Source: Caryophanales bacterium UBA4869
Lineage (GTDB): Bacteria; Bacillota_I; Bacilli_A; RFN20; CAG-288
Direction: 5' to 3'
Assembly (NCBI GenBank): GCA_002399505.1
Contig: DHDT01000004.1
Location: forward strand, 11,641-26,207
DNA: 14,567 nt
Shown here: one piece after another, positions 6,580 through 12,793 of the stretch
Layout of the letters: the number at the start of each line of letters is the position of its first letter
Position numbering within the stretch: the first letter of the stretch is position 1
Position numbers and translations under genes: made by a program
The notes under the pieces: model-generated
Told to the model about the DNA's origin: nothing
Databases searched by the model: none
What the model saw: only the letters and a program-made list of their open reading frames with translations

Positions 6580-7880
6580 TACTTTCTCTCCTTCTTGGCC
6601 TTGATGACCAAAGCCTTGGCCTTTAAGACATTCTGTGTGACATCGATACGGCTAGGGCAGACATATGAGCAAAGACCGCAGCCGACGCATTTATCAGCAT
6701 CAAGAGCAATCATTCTCTCAATATCGTTGCTGACTAAGGCCATCTGAATCTGTACCGGCTGGAGATCCATCGGGCACTGAGAGCAGCATTCGCCGCAGTG
6801 CCAGCAGGGATCGCCTAAAGTCTGAATATTGTCCATGACGACTAAGCCATTCCCCTGAAGAAGAAGGGCGAAAGAGGAATCCATGGCATTGCCGCACATC
6901 GGTCCGCCGCAGATGACTTTGTATTTTTCATTCTTGGCTCCGCCGCAGAAACTGATCAGATCATCGGACAGGACTCCATAAGGAGTGAGGACAGTCTTGG
7001 GGTCATTGACTTCGCCGCTGACGGTGATTGATTTGATGACAGGGACTTTGCCTTCGCTGAAGTATTCTCCTAATCCAATATAAGTAGATAAATTATTTAC
7101 GATTGCCCCAGCTTCGATAGGAAGCATGTCGTATTCCTTATGAACTATCTCACGAACGATGTTTCTTTCATATCCCATAGGATAACGGTCAGGAAGGGCT
7201 TGGACTTCAAAAGGAATATCAGGATGAGAAGCTGCTGTAGCTTCTGCTTCCTCAATCAAGAGAGGACGATCCTTCTTGACGGCAAAATACACCTTTTTGG
7301 CTCCGCTGAGTTTCAAAAGATATGGGATGATCTTGAAGACCTTTTCCATATTGGAGATGCCAAGCAGGTAATCAGATGTGAGATAAGGTTCACATTCGAC
7401 AGCATTGATGATAAGACAGTCGGCATCGGCTTTAAGCTGATACTTACGATAAGTAGGGAAACCAGCTCCTCCGAATCCGATAATGCCTGAATCTTTGATG
7501 TGAGCAAGAATCTCATCCTTAGTCGCCTCTTCAGCAGACTTGAACTTGGTCTGAGTTTCCCAAGTTCCCTCTTTGTCGTTCTTGATCTTCAGACAGTCAT
7601 AGCTATGGCCGTCAGCCAAGAAGACATTCTCATGAGCGACTATTTCGCCGCTGACAGGAGAATAGACTGGAAAAGAATCTCTTTCGTATTTTCCTAAGAG
7701 AGTTCCTCTCTTCACCTTGTCGCCGACTGAGGGAAGACCAACAAGAGGATTGAGTCCCCGGTCGACTGCTCTGATGTACACGAAATCCGGTTCAAAGGTA
7801 ACAAGTGGCTTGTTGATAGTCTCTTCTTTGTGGCCATCTATTTTAAGACAGCGATCAGATTTGAATAAATGAAAGCCCAT
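6579..7880 (-). CDS. rnfC: Rnf-like electron transport complex subunit C (NADH/flavin/4Fe-4S)
   Basis: A 433-residue peripheral cytoplasmic subunit, the NAD(H)-reacting end of Rnf. Visible are the barrel-sandwich N-terminus with VYSPVSGEIVAHE (72-84), the glycine-rich loop GFGGAGFPTYRK (135-146) that binds FMN and NADH, NAVECEPYLTSD (159-170), YPMGYERN (233-240), CGGPMCG (324-330), and two complete 4Fe-4S motifs CxxCxxCxxxCP at Cys359/362/365/369 and Cys398/401/404/408. All catalytic features look intact, in contrast to the altered membrane subunits encoded after it. It is the first gene of the operon, with AAAGGAT at 7886-7892 and a TATAAT box 25 nt before the ATG. Length is normal for the family (about 430-450). 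Confidence 0.95.
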   Translation of the reverse strand: MGFHLFKSDRCLKIDGHKEETINKPLVTFEPDFVYIRAVDRGLNPLVGLPSVGDKVKRGTLLGKYERDSFPVYSPVSGEIVAHENVFLADGHSYDCLKIKNDKEGTWETQTKFKSAEEATKDEILAHIKDSGIIGFGGAGFPTYRKYQLKADADCLIINAVECEPYLTSDYLLGISNMEKVFKIIPYLLKLSGAKKVYFAVKKDRPLLIEEAEATAASHPDIPFEVQALPDRYPMGYERNIVREIVHKEYDMLPIEAGAIVNNLSTYIGLGEYFSEGKVPVIKSITVSGEVNDPKTVLTPYGVLSDDLISFCGGAKNEKYKVICGGPMCGNAMDSSFALLLQGNGLVVMDNIQTLGDPCWHCGECCSQCPMDLQPVQIQMALVSNDIERMIALDADKCVGCGLCSYVCPSRIDVTQNVLKAKALVIKAKKERK

Positions 7881-7885
7881 ATATC

Positions 7886-7910
7886 TATCCTTTCATGTAA
7901 ACTGATTATA
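7886..7910 (-). promoter_or_regulatory. Promoter of the Rnf-like operon
   Basis: A perfect TATAAT (7910-7905, minus strand) lies 25 nt before the rnfC ATG, predicting a leader of only about 17 nt containing AAAGGA. No good -35 box is seen; the upstream sequence is a TATATATA-rich tract (7921-7940). Promoter strength or an activator requirement cannot be judged. Confidence 0.5.
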
Positions 7911-7965
7911 GCCTACAAGCTTTTATATTATATATATAAATCCGATGGAAAATCACTAAATGCTC

Positions 7966-8011
7966 AAAAAAATTATATTTTTTCAGATAATATCAGGAAA
8001 ACAGAGTTTTC
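7966..8011 (-). terminator. Possible terminator after the zinc phospholipase C-like gene
   Basis: On the minus strand, GAAAAC-TCT-GTTTTC (8011-7997) forms a 6-bp hairpin overlapping the stop codon. It is followed by an AT-only stem (ATTAT/ATAAT) and seven Ts (7972-7966). The parts are individually weak, so termination here is tentative. Confidence 0.35.
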
Positions 8012-8975
8012 ACTTATTTTTCTCGATGTTTTCTCGGTTGTTGACCCACTTTGCGCCGACTGGAAGACCATAGTAATTAAGGCCGTTCAAATACTTGGAA
8101 ATGACTTCATAATTGAAGCCGTTTTTAAGTATATCGTGATAGCACTGAGTCAGAAGTTCATAGGCTTTAGTATGAAGCTGTAAGAAGGAATCGAATCTTT
8201 TCTCTCCAGTGACTGGATCCAGCCACTGATTGCGACTTTGATTGAAAACAGAGATATCTTCATGTTCTTTATCAAGATATAAAGCAGTTAAGCTATTTTT
8301 TCCAAGAAGACATCTTTTTGCTTTGCCATTGTGGTTCATAAAATGAATAACAGCATGCATATTGGTTATAGAACAGGTATAAAGACGCTTAGGAAGTCTT
8401 TTCTCATCAAAAGTCCTCTTTAAGGCAGGTACAAAATGAGCGTCGACAATTCTGAGAAAATCTCTCGAAGAGGGAATAGCGTCATCAGGATTGTCCAAGA
8501 AGTAATTCATTTTGTACTTCTTAGCCAGGCACACATCGATTTTAGACTCATAATTAGCGTGAAGATAATGATATTTTCCGGTAATCTTTCCGTTTTCATC
8601 AAATCCGGACTGATAAATAATATAAGGATGAGTTTCCCGGTCGAGAAAATAATGAGCTAACTGACCCAATATGAAAGACTGGAAACGGCATCGTTCCCTG
8701 TCGTCTTCGATCATATAGGTCTCATCGATAAGATTCTTAAAGAATTTCTTGCCGTCAGTCTTATGTACTTTGTTGCCTAAGCGTTTATTGGCGGTAATTA
8801 GATGAATGGCATGGAAAGGAACAATACCTACATAGAACATCGGATCAGGTCCCTGAGAACCTAAAGAGAGAAATTCATAGTTGTTTTTAATAAAGGAAGA
8901 GATGCTGTCAGCATGCTCTTCCTCCTGAATGTAAAATCTTTTGACGACGAGTGAATGGGCGAGTGAATTAGGCAT
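8010..8975 (-). CDS. Zinc-dependent phospholipase C family protein
   Basis: A 321-residue protein of the Zn_dep_PLPC family. It opens MPNSLAHSLVVKRF, keeps GSQGPDPMFY at 39-48, GQLAHYFLDRETHPYI at 104-119 and HYLHANYESKID at 136-147, so the His/Asp/Glu zinc ligands of the phospholipase C/P1-nuclease fold appear present. There is no signal peptide, unlike secreted clostridial alpha-toxin-type enzymes; this resembles the cytoplasmic, poorly characterised zinc-dependent PLC group found widely in gut Bacillota, so phospholipase activity is unproven. The residues after about 200 (LYTCSITNMHAVIHFMN) match no motif I can name. It begins directly after the pduL stop (TAA then ATG), with AGAGG upstream, indicating cotranscription with pduL. 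Confidence 0.83.
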   Translation of the reverse strand: MPNSLAHSLVVKRFYIQEEEHADSISSFIKNNYEFLSLGSQGPDPMFYVGIVPFHAIHLITANKRLGNKVHKTDGKKFFKNLIDETYMIEDDRERCRFQSFILGQLAHYFLDRETHPYIIYQSGFDENGKITGKYHYLHANYESKIDVCLAKKYKMNYFLDNPDDAIPSSRDFLRIVDAHFVPALKRTFDEKRLPKRLYTCSITNMHAVIHFMNHNGKAKRCLLGKNSLTALYLDKEHEDISVFNQSRNQWLDPVTGEKRFDSFLQLHTKAYELLTQCYHDILKNGFNYEVISKYLNGLNYYGLPVGAKWVNNRENIEKNK

Positions 8976-9617
8976 TTAGAAAACCTCTTTGACGATGGTG
9001 CCGAAAACACCCTTGCTAAGACCGCCGATAGCATTGCTCTCATCAGTATCGATATGCATAGCTAAAGCATAGGTATCTGATACACGGATGACAGTATCAC
9101 CTAAAACGGCACTGCGTCCGTTCTGGCTCTTAATCTTGACAGCGACGATATCACCGTTCTTGACGCCAAAATCTGCGGCATCCTTAGGAGTCATATGAAT
9201 ATGACGCTTGGCGACGATCATTCCTTCCGGACAATCGACACGGTTTCCGTTCTTAGGATTGACTAAGGTGCAAGGGCAGCTTCCCTTGGTATCACCGCTC
9301 TCTCTGATGGGGACATCAGCCTTTAAGCTTCTGGCCTCAGTGAGAGAAATCTCAATCTGATCAGCTTTACGGGTGGGTCCTAAAATGGAAAGATTCTTTA
9401 AGGTGAAATCCTTCTTCTCCATCTCACCAGTCACCTTATTTTTGATGGTGGCGTGATATACGACATCAAGACGCTCTTCCGAAGCAAACATATTAGGCTG
9501 AGAGAGCATTTTCTTGACTGTGAGTTTGGCACCTGCTCCAAACAGAGCCTCCAAAGTGGCATCTGTAACGTGAATGTGATGAGCGGAAGTCTCGACAATG
9601 AAATTCTTTTCTGACAT
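8976..9617 (-). CDS. pduL: PduL-type phosphate acyltransferase (phosphotransacetylase)
   Basis: A 213-residue protein of the PduL family, which interconverts acyl-CoA and acyl-phosphate (acetyl- or propanoyl-). Two PduL beta-barrel halves are seen: SAHHIHVTDATLEALFG at 11-27 with QPNMFASEERLD at 40-51 and LGPTRKADQIEIS at 79-91; then AKRHIHMTPKDAADFG at 136-151 and MHIDTDESNA at 187-196. The two HxH motifs and the Glu of the barrel coordinate the dinuclear zinc site in solved structures. No microcompartment-targeting N-terminal peptide or shell-protein gene is seen, so it likely serves general acetate fermentation in place of Pta. An extra CPC (114-116) and Cys129 sit in the connecting loop. 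Start supported by GAGGTAA about 7 nt upstream and an extended -10 promoter. Confidence 0.93.
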   Translation of the reverse strand: MSEKNFIVETSAHHIHVTDATLEALFGAGAKLTVKKMLSQPNMFASEERLDVVYHATIKNKVTGEMEKKDFTLKNLSILGPTRKADQIEISLTEARSLKADVPIRESGDTKGSCPCTLVNPKNGNRVDCPEGMIVAKRHIHMTPKDAADFGVKNGDIVAVKIKSQNGRSAVLGDTVIRVSDTYALAMHIDTDESNAIGGLSKGVFGTIVKEVF

Positions 9618-9629
9618 TGTAATTTACCT

Positions 9630-9667
9630 CGTGTAAATTCTAGCACAAGAAAACAAAAAGAGGGCAA
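9630..9667 (-). promoter_or_regulatory. Extended -10 promoter of pduL
   Basis: On the minus strand TAGAAT (9642-9637) is preceded by TGC, giving a TGn extended -10. TTGCCC at 9667-9662 could be a -35 with a long 19-nt spacer. The leader would be short, about 13 nt, with GAGGT inside it. Confidence 0.5.
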
Positions 9668-9720
9668 GAAAAGCTACATTTGAATATATATTATTTTCAC
9701 GTGAGTTTTTTCAGTGAAAA

Positions 9721-9757
9721 AAGAGAAAGAAAAAGCACTGATTTCTCAGCGCTTTTT
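9721..9757 (-). terminator. Intrinsic terminator of nfu
   Basis: Minus-strand reading gives AAAAAGCGCTGA-GAAA-TCAGTGCTTTTT, a stem of about 12 bp (one G-U pair) with a stable GAAA tetraloop at 9757-9730, followed by a T-rich tail (TTTCTTTCTCTTTTTT). It begins 13 nt after the nfu stop. On the plus strand the same hairpin has an A-C mismatch and would serve less well. Confidence 0.85.
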
Positions 9758-9769
9758 ATCTTTTTTTCT

Positions 9770-10171
9770 TTACTTGTCGTCTGTGTTCTTATTGTTCTCA
9801 GCCGCTTTTCTGGCAGCGTTGATCTTATCTAATTCCTGAGTGGCAGACTGTTCTTCAGCCAATCTCTTGAGAAGATCCTGATAACCGGCTTCCGGGTTTT
9901 CCTTCGGGGCAATCAATTCGACTTTGGTAATCTCGGGAACTTCGTCCATCAGCATGACTTCAACGGAGTCTGAGACATCAGATGCCGCTAAGATACAGCC
10001 GGCACAGGCACCGATCATATCGACATAGCAGATACCGGTAAGTTCATCAAAGTGATCTAAAACGATATTGCCGCCTTCTCGAGCCAGAAACGGACGCAGT
10101 TTGTCTAGGACAACGTCAATCTTCTCTTCAATAGATCCTTTAGAATATTGATTATCTTGATTATTTTCCAT
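9770..10171 (-). CDS. nfu: NifU C-terminal domain (Nfu-type) Fe-S carrier protein
   Basis: A 133-residue protein with one Nfu domain (about 15-90). Key features are the opening EEKIDVVLDKLRPFLAREGG, GNIVLDHFDE, and GACAGCILAASDVSDSVEVM with the cluster-binding Cys56-x-x-Cys59, which is where a 4Fe-4S is held between two Nfu monomers. It would deliver Fe-S clusters to client enzymes such as RnfC. A charged helical C-terminal extension of about 35 residues (QDLLKRLAEEQ onward) is beyond the typical domain. No suf genes are adjacent; it is a single-gene unit with its own promoter and terminator. No good Shine-Dalgarno is near the ATG (AAGGAA lies about 15 nt away), so initiation may rely on a short, unstructured leader. 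Confidence 0.9.
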   Translation of the reverse strand: MENNQDNQYSKGSIEEKIDVVLDKLRPFLAREGGNIVLDHFDELTGICYVDMIGACAGCILAASDVSDSVEVMLMDEVPEITKVELIAPKENPEAGYQDLLKRLAEEQSATQELDKINAARKAAENNKNTDDK

Positions 10172-10188
10172 GTGTCTTGTCTCGTTTT

Positions 10189-10204
10189 CCTTAGCATTAT
10201 ATCA
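10189..10204 (-). promoter_or_regulatory. Extended -10 promoter of nfu
   Basis: Minus-strand TGATATAAT (10204-10196) is a TGn-TATAAT extended -10, about 25 nt upstream of the nfu ATG. A convincing -35 is not visible behind the A-rich plus-strand tract at 10206-10218. The predicted leader is about 18 nt. Confidence 0.55.
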
Positions 10205-10266
10205 CTAAAGAAAAAAAAGACACGGAAGATGTATTAAACTGATTAAAAAATATCGATTGATGATGC

Positions 10267-10301
10267 TTTAAGTTTCAAATAATGCTAATCTATATATAGC
10301 A
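10267..10301 (+). promoter_or_regulatory. Promoter region and inverted repeat before the DUF1538 gene
   Basis: TTTAAG (10267-10272), an 18-nt spacer and TATATA (10291-10296) make a modest promoter, which would leave a leader of only about 9 nt before the ATG. TGCTA (10283-10287) and TAGCA (10297-10301) form an inverted repeat spanning the -10, a suitable place for an operator. There is no Shine-Dalgarno; translation would be close to leaderless. Confidence 0.35.
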
Positions 10302-10311
10302 AAACAAACAA

Positions 10312-11913
10312 ATGATTAAAAAGCATGTCTTTCCAAGTTACGTAACCAAACTCGGCAGTTCATTTCTCAGCGTAATTCCTATAGCTTTGGTCGTAATGGT
10401 CCTTTATTTCACAGGAAAGGACAGCGCTTTTTCCTTAGCGAACGATATCAGCGTCTACGGGTTTTCTAAAAGTCTTCTTTTCTTCCTTCTCTTTGCTTTG
10501 ATCGTCGCCTTAGGATTAGGTCTTTTCTCAATCGGAGTCGATAACTCCCTAGGCAGAATAGGAAAAACCATCGGTTCTTCTCTCACTAAGAAACAAAGTG
10601 TGATCTTCATAATCGGAATCACCTTTGTCTTAGGATTTCTGATTACATTTGCTGAGCCTGATTTAAAGATTCTCGCTGCTGAAATCGGAATTAATGAACT
10701 TCTTCTGATACTCATCATTTCCCTGGGAGTCGGTCTTTTCTTAGTCCTAGGTACCCTGAGAATCATCTTCCAGTGGGATATGCGTGTTGTCTTTTTAGCC
10801 GCCTATGCAGTCATTTTCATCCTAGCCAATCTGGCACCGAAAGTCTTCTTGGCAATCGCCTTTGATTCAGGAGGAGTGACAACAGGACCAGTGACCATTC
10901 CCTTCATCCTCGCTTTCGGTTCCGGTATTGCCTATACAAGACAAGGATCAAAACAGGGCAGCGATGACTTTGGCCTAGTCGCCCATGCCACCATGGGACC
11001 GATAACCGCAGTCATTCTTCTCTCCATCTTCATTTCCGCTTCCAATCCTTCCTTCCAATTGGCTTATCAGGAAGAGATGATTGACATCAACTCTTCCTTT
11101 ATGAACTATGGAAAATCCCTGACTGACAGTCTCAAAGACACCAGTCTTGCAATCGGTCCCTTAGCGGCCTTCTTTGTTCTTTACAATGTCTTTGTGCTAA
11201 AGCTTTCCAAGAGCGACATAATCAAGATCTTTGTCGGTCTTCTGTTCTGCTATCTGGGATTAGTCTTCTTCTTAAGTGCCGTCACGACCGGATTCAAGCC
11301 GATAGCCATGTCTATCGGCAGAGCCTTAGGTGACAGCGAAGGCTTCAAGACAGCGATAATAATCGGCGGATTATTTGGATGTTTTGCAGTAATCGCCGAA
11401 CCGGCTGTCATAGTCTTAGCCGATAAGATAGTCCAAGTCAGCGAAGGCTCGATTAAAAAGAACAGTTTTCTTTTCATCATGGCCTTAGCTGTTGCCCTGG
11501 CAGTCATCTTAGCTGTCATCAGAGCCTACTACTGCTTCTCCCTTCTTTACTACATCATCCCCGGTTATCTTCTGGTCTTCCTTCTGAGTTTCATCGTACC
11601 GAGGATTTATTCCTCTATGGCCTTTGATGCCGGCACAGTCGCCAGCGGTCCGATGGCTGCTTCTTTCACAATGCCGTTTGTCATCGGTTTTGCCTCCTCA
11701 GTCTATTCTAACCAACTCGACTATTCGACTCTCATCTATGAGAATGCCTTCGGTGTCGTAGCCATGATTTCTCTTTTGCCAATATTGGTAGTCGAATCGA
11801 CTGGTCTCTATGCCACCCTGAAGATGAATGCCTTATATGATAAAGCCAGAAAACAGCTTGCCATGCCTGACGATGATCAGATCATTCATTTCCCAGAGGT
11901 TGATAACATATGA
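10312..11913 (+). CDS. Two-domain DUF1538 membrane protein (fused UmpA/UmpB-type putative cation/proton antiporter)
   Basis: A 533-residue integral membrane protein made of two homologous DUF1538 halves. Half 1 has FAEPDLKILA at 113-122 and AFDSGGVTTGPVTIPFILAFG at 183-203; half 2 repeats these as IAEPAVIVLADKI at 361-373 and AFDAGTVASGP at 437-447 followed by MPFVIGFASS. About 12-14 helices are expected. From memory, separately encoded DUF1538 proteins UmpA and UmpB were reported to act together as a Na+(Li+,K+)/H+ antiporter in Halomonas; here both are one chain. The acidic residue of half 1 (AEPD) is not kept in half 2 (AEPA), so the halves are not equivalent. The next gene, overlapping by ATGA, encodes PII-like domains, suggesting nucleotide-controlled transport. 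The first Met gives a normal amphipathic start despite lacking a Shine-Dalgarno. Transport substrate is inferred. Confidence 0.85.
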   Translation: MIKKHVFPSYVTKLGSSFLSVIPIALVVMVLYFTGKDSAFSLANDISVYGFSKSLLFFLLFALIVALGLGLFSIGVDNSLGRIGKTIGSSLTKKQSVIFIIGITFVLGFLITFAEPDLKILAAEIGINELLLILIISLGVGLFLVLGTLRIIFQWDMRVVFLAAYAVIFILANLAPKVFLAIAFDSGGVTTGPVTIPFILAFGSGIAYTRQGSKQGSDDFGLVAHATMGPITAVILLSIFISASNPSFQLAYQEEMIDINSSFMNYGKSLTDSLKDTSLAIGPLAAFFVLYNVFVLKLSKSDIIKIFVGLLFCYLGLVFFLSAVTTGFKPIAMSIGRALGDSEGFKTAIIIGGLFGCFAVIAEPAVIVLADKIVQVSEGSIKKNSFLFIMALAVALAVILAVIRAYYCFSLLYYIIPGYLLVFLLSFIVPRIYSSMAFDAGTVASGPMAASFTMPFVIGFASSVYSNQLDYSTLIYENAFGVVAMISLLPILVVESTGLYATLKMNALYDKARKQLAMPDDDQIIHFPEVDNI

Positions 11914-12683
11914 AAAAATACCCGCTCATAAAAAAACCAGTTCCCAGACAACCATATGAAAAGACCCATGACCTCGATCGAATCGGTCTTTTCATATCAG
12001 TTGTTCCCGAAGGACAGGCCGCCGCTATCACGGAGCTTTTGACGAAAGAGAATACAGCTTTCACTTTCGTCACTCACGGAAGAGGAACAGCCAGCAAAGA
12101 TATCTACGCTGTCTTAGGCTTAGGCGAAAACCACAAACAGATAGTCTTCTCAATAATACCTATTAGAAACTATCCGGAGATCAAGCTGAAGCTGACGAGA
12201 AGATTCCTCGTCTCCGAATATACGAAAGGAATATCAGTCCTGATAGACATCGATTCCCTGACAAGTGTTCTCTCTTACCGGATGATAACAGACAGAAGAA
12301 TAGACGAAACCAAGAAAGGAAAGAAAGCAATGCCAACAGAAACAAATGACGGAAAAGACGAATATGAAGTCATCATGGCTATCGTCAATGACGGTTACTC
12401 CGACTTAGTCATGGATGCGGCGAAAAAAGCCGGTGCCAAAGGCGGCACAATTCTTTCTGCCCGAGGAACGGGCAATAAGGATATGGAGAAGTTCTTCGGC
12501 ATTGTGATAACCGCTGAAAAGGAAATCGTCATGATCATCGTTCCTAGGGAAATCAAAGACGATGTTCTGGCCGCTATTTCCAAAGAGTGCGGAATAACCA
12601 CCAAAGGACAAGGTATTGCCTTCTCCTTAAAAGCCAGCGACGTAACAGGAATAGTCGAAAACGAAATGAGAGAAAATAGCTGA
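11910..12683 (+). CDS. Tandem PII-like (GlnB-like) signalling protein
   Basis: A 257-residue soluble protein with two ferredoxin-like PII-type domains. Domain 1 spans about 24-120 (IGLFISVVPEGQAAAITELL, then HGRGTASKDIYAVLG in the T-loop position). Domain 2 spans about 151-248 (VIMAIVNDGYSDLVMDAAKK, SARGTGNKDMEKFFGI, and the C-terminal KGQGIAFSLKASDVTGI). The two are joined by a Lys/Thr-rich linker (135-150). The GRGT/ARGTG turn and the GQGIAF segment match those seen in PII-like proteins encoded beside DUF1538 transporters; the classical uridylylated T-loop tyrosine is not evident. Domain 1 is the more divergent and lacks the second conserved GQG-type segment. Start and stop overlap (ATGA) with the transporter gene, so the protein is probably made in fixed ratio to it and may gate it by binding a nucleotide or other metabolite. 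The ligand is unknown. Confidence 0.82.
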   Translation: MKKYPLIKKPVPRQPYEKTHDLDRIGLFISVVPEGQAAAITELLTKENTAFTFVTHGRGTASKDIYAVLGLGENHKQIVFSIIPIRNYPEIKLKLTRRFLVSEYTKGISVLIDIDSLTSVLSYRMITDRRIDETKKGKKAMPTETNDGKDEYEVIMAIVNDGYSDLVMDAAKKAGAKGGTILSARGTGNKDMEKFFGIVITAEKEIVMIIVPREIKDDVLAAISKECGITTKGQGIAFSLKASDVTGIVENEMRENS

Positions 12684-12705
12684 TTTTCTCTTTATTTTAA
12701 TTTAT
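12669..12705 (+). terminator. Intrinsic terminator of the DUF1538-PII operon, containing the stop codon
   Basis: AGAGAAAAT-AGCTG-ATTTTCTCT (stem 12669-12677 with 12683-12691) is a perfect hairpin followed by the T-rich tail TTATTTTAATTTATTTTG. The TGA stop of the PII-like gene (12681-12683) sits in the loop and at the stem edge, so a terminating ribosome would cover the hairpin. Confidence 0.75.
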
Positions 12706-12738
12706 TTTGTTATAAACCAACTTTATTCATTGAACAAG

Positions 12739-12767
12739 TTTATTTATCATTTTGTAGCTTTTATATA
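12739..12767 (+). promoter_or_regulatory. Candidate promoter of the lipoprotein gene
   Basis: TTTATT (12739-12744), 17 nt, TATATA (12762-12767) is the best-spaced pair in the 110-nt AT-rich gap; TTGAAC at 12730-12735 is a better -35 but has no -10 at proper distance. The leader would be about 20 nt and shows no Shine-Dalgarno. Confidence 0.3.
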
Positions 12768-12793
12768 TCGTAAATGTTTAAATATTTCTACAT

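Noticed and set aside
7869..8183. 104-codon plus-strand frame covering the rnfC promoter region and the end of the PLC-like gene
   Set aside because: Crosses an AT-rich promoter gap and is antisense to a conserved gene end; composition not protein-like.
8976..9617. PduL as part of a bacterial microcompartment
   Set aside because: No encapsulation peptide at the N-terminus and no shell-protein or aldehyde dehydrogenase genes nearby.
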